Positions 56,686 to 64,000 of a stretch of 64,000 nt of DNA are shown here, one piece after another (the stretch's first letter is position 1; the number at the start of each line of letters is the position of its first letter). The notes beneath the pieces are model-generated. The model had not been told where the DNA came from and did not search any database. It saw only the letters and a list, made by a program, of their open reading frames with translations. The position numbers and the translations under genes were made by a program. Source of the DNA: Hygrophila difformis (Eukaryota > Streptophyta > Magnoliopsida > Lamiales > Acanthaceae); assembly GCA_030278955.1 (NCBI GenBank), contig JAOANR010000003.1, forward strand, positions 52,796,902 through 52,860,901. Direction: 5' to 3'.

Positions 56686-57021
56686 ATGGCTAGTCAAGAC
56701 ATGATGCAGTTGATGGTCCGGATGATGAGCGTTCATCTCGATTCCCACCAAACCTTAGAGCAAATGAAGTACCGTATGGCTCAATTGGAAGCCAATTTAC
56801 ATCACATGGGCAACTTGAGAGAGGCGGATCATCACTGCATAAACCAACTCGAACGCAAAGTCCAAACCCTCACTACACAAAACTTAATACTAAAGGAATA
56901 CATCGATGCCCACGGGCAAGACTTAAACACTATCTTTGGCGAGCTACTGCCACCGAGTTCGGGGGAGGAAGATCCGGAGGAAGATCCTGCTACCCCGCCA
57001 GAGGACGTCATGAGACACTAG
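56686..57021 (+). CDS. Tekay leader ORF (111 aa), unknown function
   Basis: ATG at 56686, stop at 57019-57021. The product begins MASQDMMQLMVRMMSVHLDS, has a helical middle with heptads (MKYRMAQLEANLHHMG, INQLERKVQTLTTQNLILKE) and an acidic tail (SSGEEDPEEDPATPPEDV). It is almost identical to the protein encoded at 16264-16599 and alignable over its first half with that at 30232-30831. It precedes gag by about 300 bases in a different unit. No known domain. Because it is the first ORF of the genomic RNA, it may be translated in place of gag or regulate gag translation. Confidence 0.7.
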   Translation: MASQDMMQLMVRMMSVHLDSHQTLEQMKYRMAQLEANLHHMGNLREADHHCINQLERKVQTLTTQNLILKEYIDAHGQDLNTIFGELLPPSSGEEDPEEDPATPPEDVMRH

Positions 57022-57318
57022 AGATTCTATTGTTAGATACTATTTTGCTAGGGAAATATTTCTACTTTTGTACAAAAAAAAAATTTCTTTTAAGGAAATA
57101 AAATGCCCGATTCATTTTTAATAAATCGAAAAAAAAACGGACAGATCTGTCCGTACAGCCGAAAAAAAATTGAAATAAAATAAAACCCCGAAGCGTACGA
57201 CGCTTCTTAGTTTGAACAAAGCACCACGTGCTAAATTGCAACACACATATACATTTATAGAAATTGCTTAGACTATATGCTAAATTCACCAGTCCTAATC
57301 TATCCCGTTTGTACCAGA
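57022..57318 (+). other. Spacer between leader ORF and gag
   Basis: A-rich runs (57073-57083, 57127-57137) and an inverted GGACAGATCTGTCC near 57139. An upstream in-frame ATG at 57277 could add 14 residues to gag. Confidence 0.45.
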
Positions 57319-60300
57319 ATGGCACCCAGAGGAAGAGGAAGAGGAAGAACTCAACCCGCTCCCCAAACCACCACTGAAACACCCACTGAAACACCACCAA
57401 ACGTCACTGAACCGATTCAACCTGAGATGGAACAGCCCCAAGGTGCGCAGGACGCCCCCGCACCGAACAATGTGGGCGATCGTCTTAGGACGATAGAGGA
57501 AGTGTTGATTGCGCTCGGAAATGCGCAAGTCAACCAGGGTCAAGCTGCGGCGGTACCTCCGCCCCAAGCTCGCCCTAACTACCTGGCAATGGTGAATCCT
57601 TACCAGCCGCCCCACTACGCTGGTGAGGAGGATCCAGCTAAACTGGAGGAATGGATCCGGACTTTTGACAAGCTGCTGGGAGCGGTCAAATGTCCGGAAA
57701 GAGAGAGGGTGCATGTCGCTTCATACTACCTGGGAGGCGAAGCTGACGACTGGTGGCAGGCGACGCAGGCCAAACTGACTGAAGATGACGAGCCTTACTC
57801 GTGGATGGAGATGATGGAACTACTCAGGGATCGATTCTATCCCTTGAGTACTAAAGCTGCCATGTACGAAGAGTTCCTGTCGCTGAAGCAAGGAGGCCTA
57901 ACAGTGCAGGAATACTACACACGCTTCAAGGAGCTGGTGAGGTTCGCACCAAGGCTAGTGCCTACTGGGGCAGAAAAGGCACAGAAGTTCGAGATGGGAC
58001 TGAACCTGTCTGTGCGCGAGGTGATCGCGGGGGTACACTATCCCGATTTGCAAGCTGTGTATGACCGCGCTGTGGCGGTAGCACGTGTGCAGCAGCTAAA
58101 AAGAAGGGTGAGTGGGGAGTCCAGCAGGGGTCCCCAAGACAAGAGAAGCCGAGACTCAAGAAACGAGAACAACACTGGGAGGAACGAGCAGCGCAGAGGG
58201 TCGAATAGGCCCCAACAAAACAACACTGGGAGGAGGTTCAACCAAGAAGATCCGGTACAACCTTGCCCGAGATGTGGACGACCCCATCTGGCAAGGGGAT
58301 GCCCGCAACAAGGCACCTGTTACCGATGCGGTCGAATGGGTCACGTTCGACGGGGTTGCCGGACTAGGCTCGAGAACATAACGAGAAGGGACGATTTGGT
58401 CGCGGGGCAAGAACAGCCTCAAAATCAAAACGGGCGAAACGGGAATAACCAAGGGTACAGACCCCCTCAAAATAGGCCGCAAAACCAGAACCAGAACCAA
58501 CGACCTCCGCCCCCTCAGAATCAAAACCAGCAACAAAATCAGCAGCCGAATGCGAATCAGCAGGGCAATCAGGGACGCCCTATGGGGAGGCTGAACGTGG
58601 TGAACCAAGCGGACGTGCCTGCGCAAGGAGAAGTGATGGCAGGTACATTTTATCTGTTGAATACGCCCCTTAGAATTCTGTTTGATTCTGGAGCTAGTTG
58701 CTCAATTATAGCATCAAGAATAGTGCCTGAGTTAGATCTACCTAAGTGCGAGAGAATTAGCTTAGGAATTCAATTGCCTGCTGGAGAAGTAGTGTCTTGC
58801 TCTAAACAATATAACGGAATTCCTATAGTGATAAAGAACGTAGAATTCTTCGCGAACTTGGTAGAATTTAACTTAAGAGACTTTGACATCATACTGGGGA
58901 TGGATTGGTTATCTCAGTATAAAGCGGTGATTGAATGCCAAAAGCAAAAGATCACCTTGTCAAAAAGTAGGGGAAAGAGAGTCGTCTTTTACTCTCAGCC
59001 CCCTAAGAAAAGTAACAAAATCGTTAGTGCACTCAAATTAAGTAACTTGATGCGTAAGGGGTATGAACTATATGCGTGCTACGTGCACAACCTTGAGGCG
59101 GAAGAAAACAAGGTTGATAGCATACCAGTGGTAAGAGAATACCCGGACGTGTTCCCTGAGGACGTTCCGGGCATGCCACCTGAGAGAGATCTTGAATTCA
59201 CTATAGATCTCATTCCGGGGACAGAGCCTGTCTCAAAAGCTCCGTACCGGATGGCACCACTGGAAATGAAGGAGTTAAAGGAACAACTCGAGGAACTATT
59301 AGAAAAAGGTTACATAAGACCGAGTACGTCCCCTTGGGGAGCACCGGTTTTATTTGTCAAGAAGAAAGACGGAGGACTACGTCTTTGCATAGATTACCGA
59401 GGACTAAACCAAGTGACCATCAAGAATAAATACCCCCTACTGAGAATAGAGGATCTGTTTGATCAACTGAAGGGAGCTTCAGTATTCTTGAAGGTCGATT
59501 TGCGATCTGGGTATCATCAATTGAGGATCGCCGAGAAGGACATTCCGAAGACGGCATTTCGAACGTGATATGGCCATTACGAGTTCACAGTGTTATCCTT
59601 CGGGTTAACAAATGCTCTGGCCATGTTCATGAATCTCATGAACAACGTGTTCCGAGAGTTGTTAGATCAGTGCGTCGTAGTGTTCATCGACGACATCCTG
59701 ATCTACTCAAAGAGCGAGGAAGAGCATGCAAAACACTTACATCAAGTGTTAGAAATCTTGCGAAGAAATCAGCTATACGGCAAACTGTCCAAATGCAATT
59801 TTTGGTTGAAGGAGGTAGCATTTCTTGGACATATAGTATCCGCTGATGGAGTTTCAGTGGATCCGGCAAAAGTCTCTGCCGTGACTGAATGGGCAACTCC
59901 CAAGAGCCAAACCGAGATAAGGAGTTTCCTTGGATTAGCCGGGTATTATAGACGATTTGTGAAGGACTTTTCAAGGATTGCACGTCCTTTGACCCAGCTA
60001 CTGAAGAAATGAGCAAAATACGAGTGGACCGAAGCGTGTGAGACTGCGTTTCAAGAGCTGAAGAAACGACTCACAACCACACCCGTATTAACACTACCAT
60101 CCGAGAATGGTGACTTCGAAGTTTACAGCGATGCTTCCAAGGAAGGTTTAGGTTGTGTCTTGATGCAAGACTCGAGAGTCGTAGCGTATGCATCACGCCA
60201 ACTAAAACCTCACGAGGAGAATTATCCGACACATGACCTGGAGTTGGCAGCGGTCGTTTTCGCTCCAAAGATATGGAGACATTATCTTTATGGGCGGAAG

Positions 60301-62048
60301 TGTCGAATGTTCACCGACCACAAGAGCTTTAAATATATATTCACTCAGAAGGAGTTAAATTTGAGACAGCGAAGGTGGTTGGAACTTATTAAAGACTACG
60401 ATTTAGAGATAACATACCACGAGGGGAAGGCGAATGTGGTAGCCGATGCCCTAAGTCGGAAAACCCAACACATGACAAACTCGTTGGTAATTCCGCCGGC
60501 ATTGTATATGGAGATGGCAAGATTGGAGTTAGAACTTGTGCATCCTGGCACAGTGAGAGAAACGGTCAATGCCATGGTCGTAGAAACTCCAATATTGGAC
60601 GAGATCCGACTCGCTCAACCGGGCGACCCGAAACTCGAGAAGATAAAAGGGTATATTGCTGAAGGAAAGGCAATAGGATTCGCTGTCCACGAGGATGGAA
60701 GCATCCGTTTTAAAGGGAGATGGTGTGTGCCCCTTAAATGTGCCGAGTTGAAGCAAAGGTTGATGGAGGAAGGGCACAACACGCCATATTCCGTACATCC
60801 CGGAGGTGACAAGCTATACAAAGATCTGAAGAAGATCTATTGGTGGCCGGGAATGAAGAAGGAAGTGGCGAACTTCGTGGCGTAATGTCTCACCTGCCAA
60901 AAGGTTAAGGCAGTGCGACATAAACCCTTAGGATTGATGCAACCACTAGAGATTCCAAGTTGGAAGTGGGATAGCATCTCAATGGACTTTGTCTCGGGAT
61001 TACCCCGATCACCTAAAGGCATGAACAAGATCTGGGTGATTGTGGATAGGCTAACGAAGACAGCCATATTTATCCCAATGAAAGACACGTGGACTATGGA
61101 CCAATTGGCCCGAGCCTACATTGATAATGTGGTACGACGACATGGAGTACCACATGATATCATTTCCGATAGAGACAGTAGATTTGTCTCTCATTTCTGG
61201 ACGGAGTTACAAAAAGCTCTCGGTACTCGAATCAAAATGAGCACCGCATTCCACCCAATGACGGATGGTCAAACCGAGAGAACAATCCAAACACTAGAGG
61301 ACATGCTGAGAGCATGCGTGTTGGAATTTAAGGAGAATTGGGAATCCCATTACCCTTAATCGAATTCTCTTATAATAATAGCTATCATGCTAGCATCGGC
61401 ATGGCACCTTTCGAGGCGTTGTATGGACGAAAGTGCCGAAGTCCGTTGAGCTGGGAAGAAAACGATAAGTCCGTGGTAGTGGGACCACAACTTATCGAAG
61501 ACATGGCTCAACAAATCAAAGTGATTCAAGGGAAGATGAAAGCCGCACAAGACCGTCAAAAGAGTTATGCCGACGTGAGACGACGAGACCTAGAATTTCA
61601 AGTGGGAGATAGGGTCATGCTAAAGATATCACCCATGAAGGGGGTGATGTGCTTTGGCAAACGAGGGAAGTTAAGTCCTCGATATATAGGACCTTACGAA
61701 ATTCTAGAACGAGTCGGAACTCTAGCCTACCGATTGGCTTTACCGCCACACTTAGATAGAGTTCATAATGTCTTCCATGTCTCGCAACTAAAGAATTATG
61801 TGCCGGACCCGACACATGTACTTCAACCGGAGATAATTGAGCTCGACGAAGACTTGACTTATGAAGAAGTCCCAGTGCGTATTCTTGACACTAAGAAACG
61901 AGTAACGAGGAACAAAACCGTCAAAATGATCAAGGTTCTTTGGTCAAACCACGAAAGTGAGACGGCAACTTGGGAATTAGAATCCGACATGAGAGAACGC
62001 TACCCGACATTGTTCCAAACCGATACCGACACATTTATGGGGACATAA
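57319..62048 (+). pseudogene. Tekay gag-pol polyprotein (three stops, one frameshift)
   Basis: Start chosen at ATG 57319 ([12 protein letters not shown]), the usual basic Tekay gag start. Gag capsid: [71 protein letters not shown]; two zinc knuckles ([27 protein letters not shown]); QN-rich linker; protease [13 protein letters not shown] (about 58680); [46 protein letters not shown]; RNase [14 protein letters not shown]; integrase DGQTERTIQTL with catalytic Glu (61276-61278); chromodomain-like tail. Breaks: TGA 59566-59568, TGA 60010-60012, TAA 60883-60885 and a one-base loss at about 61350. Catalytic residues are otherwise present. Confidence 0.93.
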
Positions 62049-62271
62049 CTGCAATCTTAAGGGGGAGAGGATGTCATACCACCTATTTTTTGTGCATTTT
62101 TGTAAACTTTTGAACTACGTTATGGCTTGATCCCTTTACCGGGTACGTAGGCAGCTTAGAAGTTTTAATTCTAAGTTCAGTCACAACATAATAAAACAAA
62201 CACAAGACCTTAGCACGAGAAAAGCCGAAACACAACTTCGAGGACGAAGTTGATTCTTAAGGAGGGTAGAC
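62049..62271 (+). other. 3' untranslated region and PPT of Tekay element
   Basis: TTAAGGGGGAGAGGATG follows the pol stop; TTAAGGAGGGTAGAC at 62257-62271 abuts the 3' LTR and is the likely PPT. Confidence 0.75.
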
Positions 62272-64000
62272 TGTAATACCCGAGAATTTTCCATCATAAA
62301 ATAAAACAACAATTAAATAAAAAAATAATAAATAAAGAAAATACCATAAATAAATAAATAAATCCAGCAAATAAAGAAATAAATAAAGATAAGGAAATGA
62401 GAAATGAGATTTTTACTTAAAAAAGGAATTAAAGGAATTTAATTAAATAAAAAGAATTATTAAAGGTAAATAAATTATACACCGAAACCCGACACCAATG
62501 AACTCGAGAATTCGAGTCCAAACATCCAATTAGACCCAAGTAAAAATTTAGAGAGAAAATAGAAACCCGAAGATACCCCGGAAATCGGAATTCGGGAGCA
62601 TAGAGGGATAGAAACCCGAAAGAGAGGCGGAAAAGCACGACGGATCGCACGACCCGCCCGGACCGAAGTCCAGGCGAAGTCGGCGCGGTGGCCGCGCGGT
62701 CAATAGGCATAGGGCGCGCCACGACCGCGCCACGCGACAGATTCGCCCGTTGCGTGAATCTCTCGCCCGAACGCGGATTTTTCGACTTTCGGTTGAACGT
62801 CTCTCGACCCAAGACCCTTGGGGTCAGATTTTGGACGCCCTAGGTCTTAGATATCTATAAATAAGACCTCCTAGGAGCTCCGAATACTTTTACAAAACCC
62901 TACAACTTTCTACACATTCGAAACCCTAAATCCGGAGTCGTCGGAGGCACGAAACCAAGGCGAACACTGTTGGACAAAAATTCTAAGATCTCCATAGTCG
63001 TGGTAAGTCTCGATCCAATCTTTGTTCTATATACGATTCGAAAACGAATCCTAATCTTCTTCTTTTCTCTTCTACACCTTGTATTGGATCTAGATCGTAG
63101 AACCCGACGAACGGAGAGGAGAAACGGTGGACTGGAAGCCACGCCTTCGAAATAGATGATCCCGGACGTTCACAACTCTGTAAGTTAACTCTTACATGGT
63201 TTTGGGATGAATTAAAACATTCAAAACTAAAAGATTAACAAGAAATCGAAAATCTGTCAATTTATACTTTCTACCGACGCAACAGATTTGATGAATTTTT
63301 CCGAACTTTAAAACGAACTCAAACGGAAAAACTTAAAAAACAAAAAACGTTTCTAAGGCTTAGATCTATCTACTGTAAAATTTTGAGAATATTTAGTGAC
63401 GATTTGATATGTGAAAACCCACCGAAACCGAACTGCTTGAATCTAGATCTTGAAATTCTTGACAGAACTTAGGAATGATCTTGTTCACGTCTTTGACATA
63501 TGATCTAGACTGTTTTAGATCTTTGGCCGAACATAAAAGTCATAGATAATTGTCTTAAGATGATCTCTGTAAAATTTCATCAAATTTGGAGTTGAATTGC
63601 TATGGTAGAATTCGAAATCTTTGAACTGTGATACATTAAATTCGGACAGAATTATTCTTCTGCGAAAATTGGTGATTTTGACCTGTTTAGGTATCTCGGA
63701 TTGAAAAAGTTAAAACACGAAAGTTGTAGATCTCGACGTTTCGGAGTCAGTCGTGAAATTTTGGAATTTTTGGAATTAAATCTGATTTTAGACGAATTTT
63801 AGAGTAAACTGTAGTTTACCGGAAACAAAATCTTGAAATCTTATTGAAACATGGAATTAACCTTTAGGGTTGAAATGAGTTGAGATATTATTTTTAAATG
63901 AATACAATTAAAGTCAGATTTTTAAAATTAAATCCCCTTACAAACTTGATAAATTAAAATTAGGGGTGAGTGCTTTGCAGGGTGCCCCCTAACTGCTTCA
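62272..64000 (+). repeat. 3' LTR of Tekay element, incomplete at window edge
   Basis: Starts TGTAATACCCGAGAATTTTC, TATA box TATAAATA at 62856-62863, donor GTAAGT at about 63002; the last 0.9 kb is outside the window. Confidence 0.95.

Larger units (their letters stand above)
53731..64000 (+). mobile_element. Tekay/Del LTR retrotransposon, full internal region, 3' LTR cut by window
   Basis: 5' LTR 53731-56348, PBS, leader repeats, leader ORF, gag-pol 57319-62048, PPT, 3' LTR from 62272 to the window end. It is inserted in the Tnt1-like copia RT; the left flank CCGAA (53726-53730) is the expected TSD, and its partner is outside the window. Chromodomain, PBS and long LTR place it in the Tekay/Del chromoviruses. 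The LTR is the same subfamily as 16118-19614. Confidence 0.95.

Noticed and set aside
1..64000. tRNA and rRNA genes, riboswitches
   Set aside because: No cloverleaf or rRNA core motif noticed by eye; TGGTATCAGAGC and TGGCG.CGTTGCC matches are retrotransposon PBSs, not tRNA genes.

Overview
This window is a repeat-dominated stretch of a flowering-plant nuclear genome, probably a eudicot; I cannot name the species. The signs are AT-rich DNA, plant LTR-retrotransposon lineages (Sirevirus-like copia, Tnt1-like copia, Tekay/Del chromovirus, Athila-like gypsy), a Helitron with CTAG-T end, hAT and CACTA termini, intron-bearing gene fragments and a RING-H2 reading frame. No bacterial operon, CRISPR array, rRNA or tRNA gene was seen, and no intact host gene can be proved.

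Layout. 1-3942: 3' half of a decayed Sirevirus-type copia element with an envelope-like/PF20167-like ORF and two polypurine tracts. 3943-14420: mostly intergenic or intronic DNA holding a candidate 5.3-kb Helitron (4937-10221) with gene-fragment exons, isolated minus-strand exons on either side of it (4695-4771; an ELMO-domain exon at 10894-10997) and a CACTA terminus (to 12979). 14422-15350: an intronless RING-H2 gene with an in-frame stop. 16073-19785: a long foldback palindrome split by a gag-pol-less Tekay element (TSD AGACC). 19850-20580: non-autonomous hAT with perfect 8-bp TSD. 20743-26371: minus-strand Athila-like element truncated in RT. 26372-46234: one copia element split three ways: by the Athila element at its gag end, by an 11.2-kb Tekay chimera (27234-38398, TSD TTCTG) and by a hAT transposon (39998-43421, TSD ATTTAGTT); a non-autonomous hAT (45006-46193, TSD GTTACACA) lies in or beside its 3' LTR. 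46235-50406: MITE fragment, microsatellite, unassigned DNA and a probable gypsy LTR relic. 50407-53730: Tnt1-like copia, cut inside RT by a second Tekay element (53731 to beyond 64000).

The most unusual material is in the three Tekay elements. Each has (i) a GT...AG intron-like segment of about 1.5 kb inside the 2.6-kb LTR, (ii) short tandem repeats after the PBS, and (iii) a small coiled-coil 'leader ORF' beginning MASQDMM, upstream of gag. The leader ORF survives even in the copy that has lost gag-pol. In the copy at 27234-38398, gag, protease and most of RT are replaced by a 2.3-kb segment carrying a minus-strand ORF with its own apparent splice sites and resemblance to the 'putative plant transposon protein' (PF20167-type) family. 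All pol genes here carry stops, frameshifts or lost catalytic residues.
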